A stretch of 48,729 bases of DNA from Flavobacterium sp. MC2016-06 (GCF_009711165.2 NZ_WMID02000037.1:1-48729), one strand, 5' to 3'; shown: positions 16,738-25,235, counted from the first letter of the stretch. Notes: generated from the sequence alone by a model not told the origin. Program-made: numbers and translations.

Positions 16738-16754
16738 ATAATCGAATATAATTA

Positions 16755-17483
16755 ATGCAGATGAAAAAATATTTAAAATATATAACCCTAGCAATCATCG
16801 GAACTTTAGCAAGTTGTCGCGATGAAGTACAGAAGCCTAAAGTAATTTATGGTACAGCGAATAAAGCAACTGCTGTAGAAAAAACAGATTCTACTCAAGT
16901 AGAAGTAGCAGATTTGCCAATTCAGATGGAAGGAACTAGTTATTTAATTCATCCAGTTGGAGATTTAAGAGTGTATGAAAAAGGAACAAAAGCCCGTTAC
17001 GGATCATCTAGTGTGAATGACGTAAGTTTTACGATTTCTAATTTAGGCGAATATGAAATTACAGGATATTTACAGAATTTAAAATTTCAAAAAGTAGATT
17101 CAGATTCTATTCATGCATTAACAGATAAACCTGCATTAATTTTAACAGCGACGTACTTAAAGCCAGTTGCAGATAAAACTAAAAATCAAATTATGGTGTA
17201 CACGCTTGCCGATGCAGATACCAATAAAGATGGTAAAATTGACACAGGTGATATTAAAACATTATATCTAAGTGATATTAGCGGAGAGCATTTTACTAAG
17301 ATTTCTGAAGACTTTCAGGAATTAGTAGATTGGAGTTTGATCGAGTCTAAAAACCGTTTGTATTTTAGAACAATCGAAGACACAAACCAAAACGGACAGT
17401 TTGATAAAAACGATGTTTTGCATTATAACTATATTGACTTGGCTTCTAAAAAATGGGAAGTAAAAAGTTATAAGCCTATTTAA
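16755..17483 (+). CDS. Lipoprotein with two EF-hand-like calcium loops
   Basis: 242 residues (240 if the second ATG at 16761 is used). The lipobox LASC gives lipidation at Cys21. A beta-rich domain (LIHPVGDLRVYEKGTKARYG, NDVSFTISNLGEY) fills most of the protein. Two 12-residue EF-type loops occur at 155-166 (DTNKDGKIDTGD) and 209-220 (DTNQNGQFDKND), each with Asp/Asn at positions 1, 3, 5 and Asp at 12. These resemble dockerin or thrombospondin-type-3 calcium sites rather than paired helix-loop-helix hands. The family is not otherwise recognised. Separate -7 element at 16730 though only 40 bp from the preceding gene. Confidence 0.85.
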   Translation: MQMKKYLKYITLAIIGTLASCRDEVQKPKVIYGTANKATAVEKTDSTQVEVADLPIQMEGTSYLIHPVGDLRVYEKGTKARYGSSSVNDVSFTISNLGEYEITGYLQNLKFQKVDSDSIHALTDKPALILTATYLKPVADKTKNQIMVYTLADADTNKDGKIDTGDIKTLYLSDISGEHFTKISEDFQELVDWSLIESKNRLYFRTIEDTNQNGQFDKNDVLHYNYIDLASKKWEVKSYKPI

Positions 17484-17502
17484 AGGTTTAACTACAGATT
17501 AC

Positions 17503-17643
17503 ACAGATTAAAAGAATTAGTTTCTAAGTGTTGAAAATTTGCCGCGAATTTCACGAATTTCCACAAATCAATATTCTAAGAATTAGTGAAAATTCGTGAA
17601 ATTCTTGGCAAAAAGAATCCTTTTAATCCTTTTAATCTGTGGC
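17503..17643. repeat. Nested inverted repeat (dispersed intergenic element)
   Basis: Outer arms ACAGATTAAAAG (17503-17514) and CTTTTAATCTGT (17629-17640) are exact complements. Inner arms 17541-17560 and 17590-17609 (GCGAATTTCACGAATTT and its near-complement) pair at about 17 of 20 positions. The element fills the gap between convergent genes. A half-copy lies at 9172-9215, and the CAGATTAAAG core reappears in the stem at 18420-18469. Confidence 0.7.
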
Positions 17644-17664
17644 AAAAAAAATCTTTTAAAAAAA

Positions 17665-18366
17665 TCAAATCAAAATATCACTTTCCAAATCTGATTTTTC
17701 GATTTCAAAACCAAAACCCAATCTTTCTACCAGTTCAATAACGAGTTTCTTATACCAGTTTTCTGATTTAGGATGAATGTATATCTTTTCAATTAATTGA
17801 TTAATATCAACATTGATTTTTAAGCCGTCATTTAGTTTTATGGAGCTTTTGGTAGTATCTGTAATAATGCGGACTTCACGCTCGTATTGAAAGCTTTTTC
17901 GTTTAAATAAGAACGGAAAGAACAAATCATCAAACGGAATATATTCTTTTTTGTAGTCGATATAATTTACTTCGCCAATATACTGGTCAAAATTATTCTC
18001 AGGTTTCAAAGCTTTTTGTAATCGACCAATTGTAGATTGAATAGCTAATCCTTCACTGTTTTGAGTGAATATCTGCCACATCGCAAATGATTCGTATTCG
18101 TTAATATGCCAGCTGCTTATGGCTACTTTTTCACGATGTGTTTTGTAATAATTTAAAAAGTCAGGATTATCAACCGCCAGCTTTTTAATCTCTTCAAAAG
18201 TAGGTTCGCTAAAAGTGCCTTCGTACTGATCTTCAAATTTATCAGAACGCGACATAAATAATTTTTTAGAAAGTAGTAAATCAAGAAATTTAGACAAGTC
18301 CAAATATTTCCAAACAACAGTGTTAGGGTCTTCCGGCAGTAGAATGTTTGGATTGTTTAGATACAT
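17665..18366 (-). CDS. DUF2971 domain protein
   Basis: 233 residues. Typical of DUF2971: an N-terminal WKYLDLSKFLDLLLSKKLFMSRSDKFEDQYEGTF block split by conserved acidic residues, then VAISSWH and SFAMWQIFTQNSEGLAI, and a C-terminal KRKSFQYEREVRII. No signal peptide or membrane helix, so cytosolic. The family is often found near mobile or defence genes, but no biochemical role is established. Here it stands alone, bounded on one side by the dispersed repeat (17503-17643) and on the other by a stem carrying the same CAGATTAAAG core, which hints at acquired DNA. Confidence 0.85.
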   Translation of the reverse strand: MYLNNPNILLPEDPNTVVWKYLDLSKFLDLLLSKKLFMSRSDKFEDQYEGTFSEPTFEEIKKLAVDNPDFLNYYKTHREKVAISSWHINEYESFAMWQIFTQNSEGLAIQSTIGRLQKALKPENNFDQYIGEVNYIDYKKEYIPFDDLFFPFLFKRKSFQYEREVRIITDTTKSSIKLNDGLKINVDINQLIEKIYIHPKSENWYKKLVIELVERLGFGFEIEKSDLESDILI

Positions 18367-18411
18367 TTTATGGAGATTAAATGGCTTTTTCTATAACTTA
18401 CCTAAAGTTAT

Positions 18412-18469
18412 AAAAATAAAAACAGATTAAAGAAATTAAGTTTAGTTTTAATATTTCTTTAATCTGTTT
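18412..18469 (-). terminator. Terminator of the exporter operon
   Basis: A 17-bp perfect stem (18420-18436 with 18453-18469, core CAGATTAAAGAAAT) and a 16-nt loop. On the minus strand it is followed by a T-rich tract. It lies 27 bp past the stop of the ABC exporter. Confidence 0.75.
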
Positions 18470-18495
18470 GAAAGATTTTGAGAACAATAAAGGTT

Positions 18496-20325
18496 TTACG
18501 ATTCGAAAGACTGCATAGTAACCAGTTTGTTGTAAGTTCCGTTGTGAGCAATTAGTTCTTCGTGCGTTCCTTGCTCAACAATCCTTCCTTTTTGCATTAC
18601 TACAATAACATCTGCTTTTTGAATCGTAGAAAGACGATGTGCAATTATAATAGAAGTTCTGTTTTGCATCATATTCTCCAAAGCATCCTGAACAAATTTT
18701 TCACTTTCTGTATCTAAATTAGATGTTGCTTCATCAAGAATCATAATTGGAGGATTTTTTAATACCGCACGCGCAATCGATAAACGTTGTTTTTGTCCGC
18801 CAGAAATTTTGTTTCCGCTGTCACCAATGTTGGTATAAATTCCTAAAGGAAGATCTTTTACAAATTCATAAGCATTAGCAATTTTTAGCGCTTCGATAAT
18901 TTCGTCATCTGTAGCATCTAGTTTTCCTAATGAAATATTTGCTTTTATAGTGTCATTAAATAAAATACTGTCCTGAGTAACTAATCCCATTAAACCGCGA
19001 AGTGATTGCAGGTTCATGTCTTTAATGTTAATTCCATCAACAAAAATACCGCCATCATTTACATCATAAAAACGAGTCAGTAAATTTGCCATAGTACTTT
19101 TTCCGCTTCCAGATTGTCCAACAAGTGCAACAGTTTGTCCTTTTTTGATAGTAAGAGAAAAATCTTTTAGGATTGCTTCTTTTTCATACATGAAGTTAAT
19201 GTTGTTTACTGTAATGCTATCATCAAAAGTCGCTTTTTCGACAGCATCAACTTTGCTCACAATCGGATTTTCCTGATCTAAAATCTCCAAAACTCGTTCA
19301 GCTGCAGCATTTCCTCTTTTTACTCCGTATGAAGCTTTAGAAATCGCTTTTGCAGGCGTCAAGATATTATAAGCCAATCCCATATAAGCAATAAAAGAGG
19401 GGCCGTCAAGTGTTTTTTCAATCAATACCATCTGACCACCGTACCAAAGTAATATTGCAATAACTGTAATTCCCATAAATTCGCTGGCAGGCGAAGCTAA
19501 GTTCTGGCGATTACCAATGCTATTTGATAAAGCAAAAAAACGATCAGTAGAATTTTGAAAAACAGTATTAAAATAATTCTCAGAATTATATCCTTTTACT
19601 ACTTTCAATCCGCCAATAGTTTCTTCAATAGTAGATAAAAAAGTACCTTGTTCCTGCTGTGCTTTTGCAGATTGTTTTTTAAGCTGTTTCCCAATCAATG
19701 AAATAATATATCCAGAAATTGGAATAAATATAAAAACAAATATAGTTAGCTTAGTGCTGATTATTAACATTGTAGCAATAGTAAAAACGATCGTAAGAGG
19801 TTCTTTTACGATAAGCTCCAGTATAGCCAGAAATGAGTTTTGAACCTCATTTACATCGGCTGAAATCCTCGAAATTATGTCACCTTTTCTTTTTTCAGAA
19901 TAAAAAGCCAAAGGCAGTTCAAGTGTTTTTTTATATAAAGCATTTCGCATGTCTCTCAAAACACCATTTCGTAAAAACGTGATAAAAAACATAGCTAAAT
20001 AATCAGCCAGGTTTTTTAGTAAAAAGATCGAAATGATTATCGCAACCATTATAGACAAAATGTAACCCGCTTCGTGCGTACCTTTTGTTGTAGTAATATA
20101 ATAGCTCAGATAATCTTCACCGTATTGTTTAAGACTTAAAAGCCCATGAAATACAGGTTTTACAGTGTTGCTTTTCGTTTTGTCAAATAAAACCTGCAAC
20201 ATAGGTATTAAAGCAACAAACGAAAGTGTGCTGAAAAGCGCATACAACACATTGAAAAAGATGTTTAAGAATGCGTATTTTTTATATGGATATATAAAAG
20301 GAACTATTTTTTTGAACTCACTCAT
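18496..20325 (-). CDS. MsbA-like ABC exporter, fused permease and ATPase
   Basis: 609 residues. The N-terminal exporter-type membrane domain has six helices (about 15-330). The nucleotide-binding domain has Walker A GQSGSGKST near residue 400, the signature SGGQKQRLSIARA, Walker B MILDEATSNLD and the switch IIAHRLST. Such half-transporters dimerise and flip lipids or other amphiphiles across the inner membrane. MsbA-type lipid A-core export is plausible given neighbouring sugar and glycosyltransferase genes, but specificity cannot be read from sequence. The start overlaps the nuclease gene by 8 bp, so the two are translationally coupled. Confidence 0.92.
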   Translation of the reverse strand: MSEFKKIVPFIYPYKKYAFLNIFFNVLYALFSTLSFVALIPMLQVLFDKTKSNTVKPVFHGLLSLKQYGEDYLSYYITTTKGTHEAGYILSIMVAIIISIFLLKNLADYLAMFFITFLRNGVLRDMRNALYKKTLELPLAFYSEKRKGDIISRISADVNEVQNSFLAILELIVKEPLTIVFTIATMLIISTKLTIFVFIFIPISGYIISLIGKQLKKQSAKAQQEQGTFLSTIEETIGGLKVVKGYNSENYFNTVFQNSTDRFFALSNSIGNRQNLASPASEFMGITVIAILLWYGGQMVLIEKTLDGPSFIAYMGLAYNILTPAKAISKASYGVKRGNAAAERVLEILDQENPIVSKVDAVEKATFDDSITVNNINFMYEKEAILKDFSLTIKKGQTVALVGQSGSGKSTMANLLTRFYDVNDGGIFVDGINIKDMNLQSLRGLMGLVTQDSILFNDTIKANISLGKLDATDDEIIEALKIANAYEFVKDLPLGIYTNIGDSGNKISGGQKQRLSIARAVLKNPPIMILDEATSNLDTESEKFVQDALENMMQNRTSIIIAHRLSTIQKADVIVVMQKGRIVEQGTHEELIAHNGTYNKLVTMQSFES

Positions 20326-21361
20326 TTATTTTGATGTTATTTTCTGCTATGGCAATGGCTCTTTCGAGTTTTTCCAGCAATAATTTTTTTTCAGGTAATT
20401 GGGTTAAATATGCTGAAACTTTGATTTGTTCATCATGGTCAAGCATTAAATAATTAATCTGTTCAGGAGATTTTTCACTGCACAAAATTAATCCAATTGG
20501 TTTGTTTTCGCCTTCTTTTTGTTCATTTTTCTCTAACCAGCGAAGATAAAGTTCCATTTGACCTTTGTATCCAGCTTTAAATTTTCCTAATTTTAGGTCA
20601 ATGGCAACCAAACGACGAAGACCTCGATGATAAAAAAGTAGGTCAATATAGAAATCTTCATCATCAATAGTTATTCTTTTTTGGCGGGCAAGGAAAGCAA
20701 ATTCGCTTCCCATTTCAGTAATGAAGTTTTGTAATTGAGCTAAGATGGAACTTTCTAAATCTTTTTCAGAATAAGTATCATGTAATCCTAAGAAATCTAA
20801 AAAATAAGGATCACGAAAAGTTAAATCAGGACTTATCTGTTTCTCATTTTTTAATAACGCTAAGTCTTTAATTATAGTAGTTTCTGGTTTTTTGCTAATA
20901 GCTGTTCGCTCAAAAAGCATACTGTCGATTCTTTCTTGCAACGTTCTAACACTCCATCTTTCGTGAATGCTCATCTGAATATAAAACTCACGTTTTATAT
21001 CGTTTTCAATATAGATTAAATTTCGAATATGAGACCAACTCAATTTTGCACACACTGTGTGCAAAATTGTAAAGTCTTCAATTGTAGCGTTTAGCTTAAC
21101 AAAACTTTGTAGATTTCTTTTGTTAAAACCTGAGCCGTATTTTTTGGTCAAAGCTTCGCTTAAGGCTGGAATTATTTTCTTCCCATAATCGGCTCTATCA
21201 TTTTTTAAAATCTCCTCATTGATAGTTTTTCCGATCTTCCAGTATAATAAAGTTAGTTCTTGATTGACCGTTTTGGCAACAAAATGACGTGTTTGATCTA
21301 TTAGGTCTATAATAGAATCTAATAATTCAGGTTTGTCATTCGTGTCCAGGATGTCACTCAT
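20318..21361 (-). CDS. YhcG/DUF1016-family PD-(D/E)XK nuclease
   Basis: 347 residues. The DUF1016 N-terminal domain (about 10-170; ARHFV-type helices, LTLLYWKIGKTI, SWSHIRNLIYIEN, IHERWSVRTLQERI) is followed by a PD-(D/E)XK nuclease domain (about 195-330) with FYIDLLFYHRGLRRLVAIDLKLGKF. The active-site Asp and the D-L-K pair (AIDLK) are present, followed by YKGQMELYL. It has no signal peptide. The family is widespread on mobile DNA and next to restriction systems; its biological role is unsettled. Here it sits between a phosphohexomutase (4 bp away) and an ABC exporter (8-bp overlap), an unusual place that suggests insertion into an existing operon. Confidence 0.9.
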   Translation of the reverse strand: MSDILDTNDKPELLDSIIDLIDQTRHFVAKTVNQELTLLYWKIGKTINEEILKNDRADYGKKIIPALSEALTKKYGSGFNKRNLQSFVKLNATIEDFTILHTVCAKLSWSHIRNLIYIENDIKREFYIQMSIHERWSVRTLQERIDSMLFERTAISKKPETTIIKDLALLKNEKQISPDLTFRDPYFLDFLGLHDTYSEKDLESSILAQLQNFITEMGSEFAFLARQKRITIDDEDFYIDLLFYHRGLRRLVAIDLKLGKFKAGYKGQMELYLRWLEKNEQKEGENKPIGLILCSEKSPEQINYLMLDHDEQIKVSAYLTQLPEKKLLLEKLERAIAIAENNIKINE

Positions 21362-21365
21362 TGTA

Positions 21366-23093
21366 TTATTTCAATTGCATTCCTGCAATGATATTTTGTA
21401 TTTTTTCGTCTAAGAAACTTTCTGCAGCGTCAAATTCTTCAACAGATTCCAATGCGGCATTTACACTGATATAGAATTTAATTTTTGGTTCAGTTCCGCT
21501 TGGTCTTGCACAAATTTTAGAACCATCTTCCGTATAATAAATCAATACGTTAGATTTCGGAATATCCATTACAGATTCCTCACCAGACAATAAATTCAAA
21601 GCAATAGACGATTGATAATCTTCAACCATAATTACACGTTGTCCGCTGATTTCTTTCAAAGGATTCTCACGTAAATCAATCATCATTTGATTAATTTCTT
21701 GTAAACCTTCCATTCCTTTTTTAGTCAATGAAACCAAAAATTCTTTGTAAAAACCATTCTCAACATAAAGCTGTAAAAGTTCTTTGTAAACAGAGCTTCC
21801 TGCAGCTTTAGCCTGTGCAGCAACTTCGCAAATTAATAAAGTAGCAGCAACAGCATCTTTATCTCTAACGGCATCACCAACCATAAAACCAAAGCTTTCT
21901 TCACCACCTCCAATAAATTGAAGTTCTGGGAAATCTTTAATCATTTTGGCAATCCATTTAAAACCAGTCAAACCAACTTTGCATTCTACGCCATAGCTTG
22001 TTGCCAATTCCATCATCATGGGAGTCGAAACAATAGTAGAACCAACGAATTGTTTACCATTAATTTTACCCGCTTTTTTCCATTGTTTCAATAAAAAAGA
22101 AGTCATCAAAATCATGGTCTGATTTCCGTTTAACAAAATCATTTTACCATCGTTGTTTCTCACTGCAACACCTAAACGATCACAGTCAGGATCTGTTCCA
22201 ACAACAATATCCGAATTTGTTTTATCAGCCAAAGCTAATGCCATTGTCAAAGCTTCCGGCTCTTCTGGATTTGGAGATTTTACCGTTGGAAAATTTCCGT
22301 CTGGAACAGCCTGCTCAGGAACAATATGCACATTTGTATATCCTGCTTGAGATAAAGTATCAGGAATAGATTTTATTGAAGTTCCGTGCAAAGAAGTAAA
22401 AACAACCTGTAGGTTTTCTTTCGCTTCAGCCGGAGTATTAAAACTTGCGTTTTCGATAGATGATTTCACAAAAGCCTTGTCGATTTCAGTATCTATATAC
22501 TGAATCAAGCTTTCGTTAGCGCTAAATTTAATTTTATCGTAATCTAAATTTTCAATTACATTAATAATAGCAGCATCTTCTGGCGGTACAATTTGGCCTC
22601 CATCTTCCCAATAAACCTTGTAACCGTTATATTCCGGTGGATTATGAGAAGCCGTAAGTACAATTCCACACTGACATCCTAAATATTTAAGTGCAAATGA
22701 CAATTCTGGTGTAGGTCTCAAATCTGAGAACAAATAAACCTGAATACCATTTGCAGAAAAAACATCAGCAACAACTTTTGCCAAAGTATTACTATTGTGA
22801 CGGCAATCGTAAGCAATTACAACTTTTAAAGGCTGATTTGGAAAAACTTCATGCAGATAATCAGATAAACCCTGAGTATTTTTTCCAAGCGTATATTTAT
22901 TAATTCTGTTGTTTCCAACACCCATAACACCACGCATTCCGCCAGTTCCAAATTCAAGATTTTTATAAAAACTTTCCTCAAGTTCTTTTGGAGACGTTGT
23001 CATTAATTCCTTAACGGCAGCCTGAGTTTCGTTATCAAAAGTTGGTGTTAACCATTCATTTACAGCATTCAAAATATTAGGTGCTATATTCAT
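21366..23093 (-). CDS. Phospho-sugar mutase (phosphoglucomutase/phosphomannomutase family)
   Basis: 575 residues, the long form found in Bacteroidetes and Firmicutes (PgcA-like). Catalytic phosphoserine Ser149 in TASHNPPEYNGYK, the metal-binding loop GTDPDCDRLG, the sugar-binding GGGEESFGF and the C-terminal phosphate loop RPSGTEPK are all present. It interconverts hexose 6- and 1-phosphates (glucose or mannose), feeding nucleotide-sugar synthesis. First gene of a minus-strand group with the nuclease and exporter. A 143-bp gap with a structured repeat separates it from the glycosyltransferase upstream. Confidence 0.93.
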   Translation of the reverse strand: MNIAPNILNAVNEWLTPTFDNETQAAVKELMTTSPKELEESFYKNLEFGTGGMRGVMGVGNNRINKYTLGKNTQGLSDYLHEVFPNQPLKVVIAYDCRHNSNTLAKVVADVFSANGIQVYLFSDLRPTPELSFALKYLGCQCGIVLTASHNPPEYNGYKVYWEDGGQIVPPEDAAIINVIENLDYDKIKFSANESLIQYIDTEIDKAFVKSSIENASFNTPAEAKENLQVVFTSLHGTSIKSIPDTLSQAGYTNVHIVPEQAVPDGNFPTVKSPNPEEPEALTMALALADKTNSDIVVGTDPDCDRLGVAVRNNDGKMILLNGNQTMILMTSFLLKQWKKAGKINGKQFVGSTIVSTPMMMELATSYGVECKVGLTGFKWIAKMIKDFPELQFIGGGEESFGFMVGDAVRDKDAVAATLLICEVAAQAKAAGSSVYKELLQLYVENGFYKEFLVSLTKKGMEGLQEINQMMIDLRENPLKEISGQRVIMVEDYQSSIALNLLSGEESVMDIPKSNVLIYYTEDGSKICARPSGTEPKIKFYISVNAALESVEEFDAAESFLDEKIQNIIAGMQLK

Positions 23094-23138
23094 CTTCGTA
23101 TATTTTATATTTAAATCTAAAAAATTATAATCATTTAA

Positions 23139-23230
23139 GGAGCTAATCCTGTCCCGATAGCTATCGGTACTATATCTTTTCCCGGCTAAAGAGGCCGGAA
23201 AAAGGATGCCGCTCCCATCAGGGCTAGGAC
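23139..23230 (-). repeat. Structured intergenic repeat element (about 92 bp)
   Basis: On the minus strand the element starts GTCCTAGCCCTGATGGGAGC and ends in a GGACAGGATTAGCTCC-like tail. Two hairpins are clear: the perfect 14-bp palindrome CCGATAGCTATCGG (23154-23167) and a longer stem CTTTTTCCGGC/GCCGGGAAAAG with a 7-nt loop. It is GC-rich in an AT-rich neighbourhood. I recognise this arrangement (TAGCCC..., GGATGCCGCT, CTTTTT hairpin) as a dispersed intergenic repeat of flavobacterial genomes. It may be transcribed between glycosyltransferase and mutase genes. Function unknown. Confidence 0.7.
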
Positions 23231-23236
23231 TTTACG

Positions 23237-24193
23237 TTAAAAATTAACCTCTCGAGAAACCTTATAACGTTCTTCATTGTTTTTAGTTCTCAAAATAATT
23301 TCGCCCAAAAATCCGGCCAGAAACAATTGAGTGCCTAAAATCATTGTAGTTAAAGCAATAAAGAACCAAGGATTACTTGTTACCAAACTATATTTCATTC
23401 CGTTATACATATGGTATAACTTAGAAACTCCAATATATGCAGCAGAACAAAAACCAATAATAAACATTATAGAACCCATTGCGCCAAATAAGTGCATCGG
23501 TCTTTTTCCGAATCTAGACAAAAACCAAATCGTAATCAAATCTAGGAAACCGTTAATAAAGCGCTCCATTCCAAATTTGGTTTCGCCATATTTACGAGCC
23601 TGATGAATAACAATTTTCTCACCAATTTTACTAAAACCAGCATTTTTTGCCAAAACAGGAATGTAACGGTGCATTTCGCCCGAAACCTCTATGTTTTTTA
23701 CAACCGTATTTTTGTATGCTTTTAGGCCGCAGTTAAAATCATTTAATTCAACACCAGAAGTTTTTCTAGCCGCCCAGTTAAATAATTTTGAAGGAAGATT
23801 TTTAGCTACAACAGAGTCGTAACGTTTCTTTTTCCAACCCGAAACCAAATCGTATTTTTGAGCCGTAATCATTTCGTACAAACCAGGAATCTCGTCAGGA
23901 CTATCTTGCAAATCTGCATCCATAGTAATAATAACATCGCCTTTTGCTTTTGCAAAACCAGCATGTAAAGCCTGAGATTTTCCGAAATTCTTCATGAAAC
24001 GAATGCCTTTTACATTCGGATTTTCATTAGAAAAACCTTCAATAATTGCCCAAGAATCATCTGTACTACCATCATCTACAAAAATGATTTCATAAGAGTA
24101 ATTGTTAGATTGCATCACTTTAATAATCCAAGAATAGAGTTCTTTTAGTGATTCCTCCTCGTTTAGAAGTGGTATAAGTATAGATAAATTCAT
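23237..24193 (-). CDS. Family 2 glycosyltransferase, polyprenyl-phosphate type
   Basis: 318 residues. The GT-A domain (1-225) has the nucleotide-binding FVDDGSTDDSW, the DxD-type TMDADLQDSP and HQARKYGETKFGMERF. Two C-terminal membrane helices (about 232-262 and 270-300) follow. This layout is that of the DPM1/ArnC/GtrB group, which moves a sugar from a nucleotide donor to a polyprenyl phosphate on the cytoplasmic face. The sugar is not determined by the sequence. It lies 8 bp after the DUF4199 gene. Its link to the phospho-sugar mutase downstream fits a cell-surface polysaccharide role. Confidence 0.92.
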   Translation of the reverse strand: MNLSILIPLLNEEESLKELYSWIIKVMQSNNYSYEIIFVDDGSTDDSWAIIEGFSNENPNVKGIRFMKNFGKSQALHAGFAKAKGDVIITMDADLQDSPDEIPGLYEMITAQKYDLVSGWKKKRYDSVVAKNLPSKLFNWAARKTSGVELNDFNCGLKAYKNTVVKNIEVSGEMHRYIPVLAKNAGFSKIGEKIVIHQARKYGETKFGMERFINGFLDLITIWFLSRFGKRPMHLFGAMGSIMFIIGFCSAAYIGVSKLYHMYNGMKYSLVTSNPWFFIALTTMILGTQLFLAGFLGEIILRTKNNEERYKVSREVNF

Positions 24194-24201
24194 TTATATT
24201 T

Positions 24202-24732
24202 TTATTCTTGTGTAGTTTTGCTCTTAAAAAATGCTGCGAAAATTAATCCGAAAATAGAACTGATTACTATTGCAAAAACAGACCCTTTTATTAACTCGAT
24301 AGTCGAATAAGGATTACTTTGTTTCATTTTGGCAATAGTTTCATTAATTACAGCTACTGGACTTCCAAATTTTTGCATCATACCAGCCGTATATTTAATG
24401 ATTAATTCATTTAAAGTATCTTTTGCCGCTGGATCGATAACATTAAATAATAGGATATTAAAAGTTGTAGAAATAAGAATACCCATTACAGCAGCGATGA
24501 AGTAAGTCGTAAATGCATCTTTAAACGTAAAAATGCCGTTTAATTCTTTCTTAGTTTTAGAAAGTAAAACAATACAAATAGTAAGGTTTATCACCAAACC
24601 TAATATTCCTACCCACCAAGACGTGAATAAATTTAGATCAACTGCATAGATACTTGCCGTAACTAAAGCTGATGCAATACCAATCATTACTCCGTAATTA
24701 ATACCATTCTTTTTAATAACTTCATTAATCAT
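24202..24732 (-). CDS. DUF4199 integral membrane protein
   Basis: 176 residues with four predicted membrane helices (about 12-32, 36-57, 73-97 and 145-168). The order of helices, the polar segment KKELNGIFTFKDAFTTYF after helix 2 and the long extracytoplasmic loop fit DUF4199, a Bacteroidetes family of unknown function that commonly precedes a family 2 glycosyltransferase, as here. First gene of the minus-strand run, with the -7 element at 24759-24766. Confidence 0.87.
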   Translation of the reverse strand: MINEVIKKNGINYGVMIGIASALVTASIYAVDLNLFTSWWVGILGLVINLTICIVLLSKTKKELNGIFTFKDAFTTYFIAAVMGILISTTFNILLFNVIDPAAKDTLNELIIKYTAGMMQKFGSPVAVINETIAKMKQSNPYSTIELIKGSVFAIVISSIFGLIFAAFFKSKTTQE

Positions 24733-24758
24733 ATTTCTATATGTTTAAAATTAATCCA

Positions 24759-24766
24759 CAAATATA
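24759..24766 (-). promoter_or_regulatory. -7 element TATATTTG for the DUF4199/glycosyltransferase genes
   Basis: Exact TAnnTTTG match on the minus strand, 27 bases upstream of the start at 24732. No clear -33 TTG. Confidence 0.45.
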
Positions 24767-24834
24767 GCAATTCCCAATATAATCGTACAGAAAAAAAGCT
24801 TTTTGAATTTAACTAAAAAAAAGTGGGCTAAACA

Positions 24835-24864
24835 TTTGTTTATTAAAAAAGAATTGTAAATTTG
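24835..24864 (+). promoter_or_regulatory. Promoter of rpmE2
   Basis: TTTG (24835-24838), 18 nt, TAAATTTG (24857-24864), an exact Bacteroidetes -33/-7 pair. Transcription would start near 24871, leaving a 5' leader of about 110 nt, unusually long for this genome. Confidence 0.75.
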
Positions 24865-24870
24865 CACACT

Positions 24871-24980
24871 CAAAAATAATTAAATTTTTAAACAAAAAAG
24901 AGTGAAGTTTGTTTACACCTTTTTCTAACCATGAAAAAGCTTCAAAATAAAAGTGCTCTAAACAATAAATAAAAGTAAAG
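24871..24980 (+). promoter_or_regulatory. rpmE2 5' leader with hairpin
   Basis: The leader contains the hairpin CTTTTTC (24919-24925) / GAAAAAG (24933-24939) with the 7-nt loop TAACCAT. The loop's last AT and the next G form the ATG of a 13-codon mini-ORF. Ribosomal protein leaders often bind their own product or another r-protein. Autogenous control here is an inference from length and structure. Confidence 0.4.
24931..24972 (+). CDS. Possible 13-residue leader peptide before rpmE2
   Basis: ATG at 24931 opens [13 protein letters not shown], with a stop at 24970-24972, 8 bp before the rpmE2 ATG. The peptide is Lys/Asn-rich, as random AT-rich DNA would be. Its start codon lies in the loop and stem of the leader hairpin, so translation and folding would exclude each other. 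It may be a chance frame. Conservation across flavobacteria would decide. Confidence 0.22.
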   Translation: MKKLQNKSALNNK

Positions 24981-25235
24981 ATGAAAAAAGGAATTCACCC
25001 AGAAAATTACAGATTAGTTGCATTTAAAGACATGTCTAATGATGATGTTTTTATCACTAAATCTACTGCAGATACAAGAGAAACAATTGAAGTTGACGGA
25101 GTTGAGTATCCAGTTGTAAAAATGGAGATTTCTAGAACATCTCACCCTTTTTATACTGGTAAATCTAAACTTATCGATACTGCGGGACGTATTGATAAAT
25201 TCAAAACTAAATATGCTAAACACGCTAAAAAATAA
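24981..25235 (+). CDS. rpmE2: 50S ribosomal protein L31 type B
   Basis: 84 residues, normal for type B L31. [20 protein letters not shown] and [29 protein letters not shown] match the family. The zinc-binding CxxC of type A L31 is absent, as expected for the zinc-independent form. L31 lies at the subunit interface of the ribosome. Monocistronic between a full promoter and a terminator at 25257. Confidence 0.97.
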   Translation: MKKGIHPENYRLVAFKDMSNDDVFITKSTADTRETIEVDGVEYPVVKMEISRTSHPFYTGKSKLIDTAGRIDKFKTKYAKHAKK

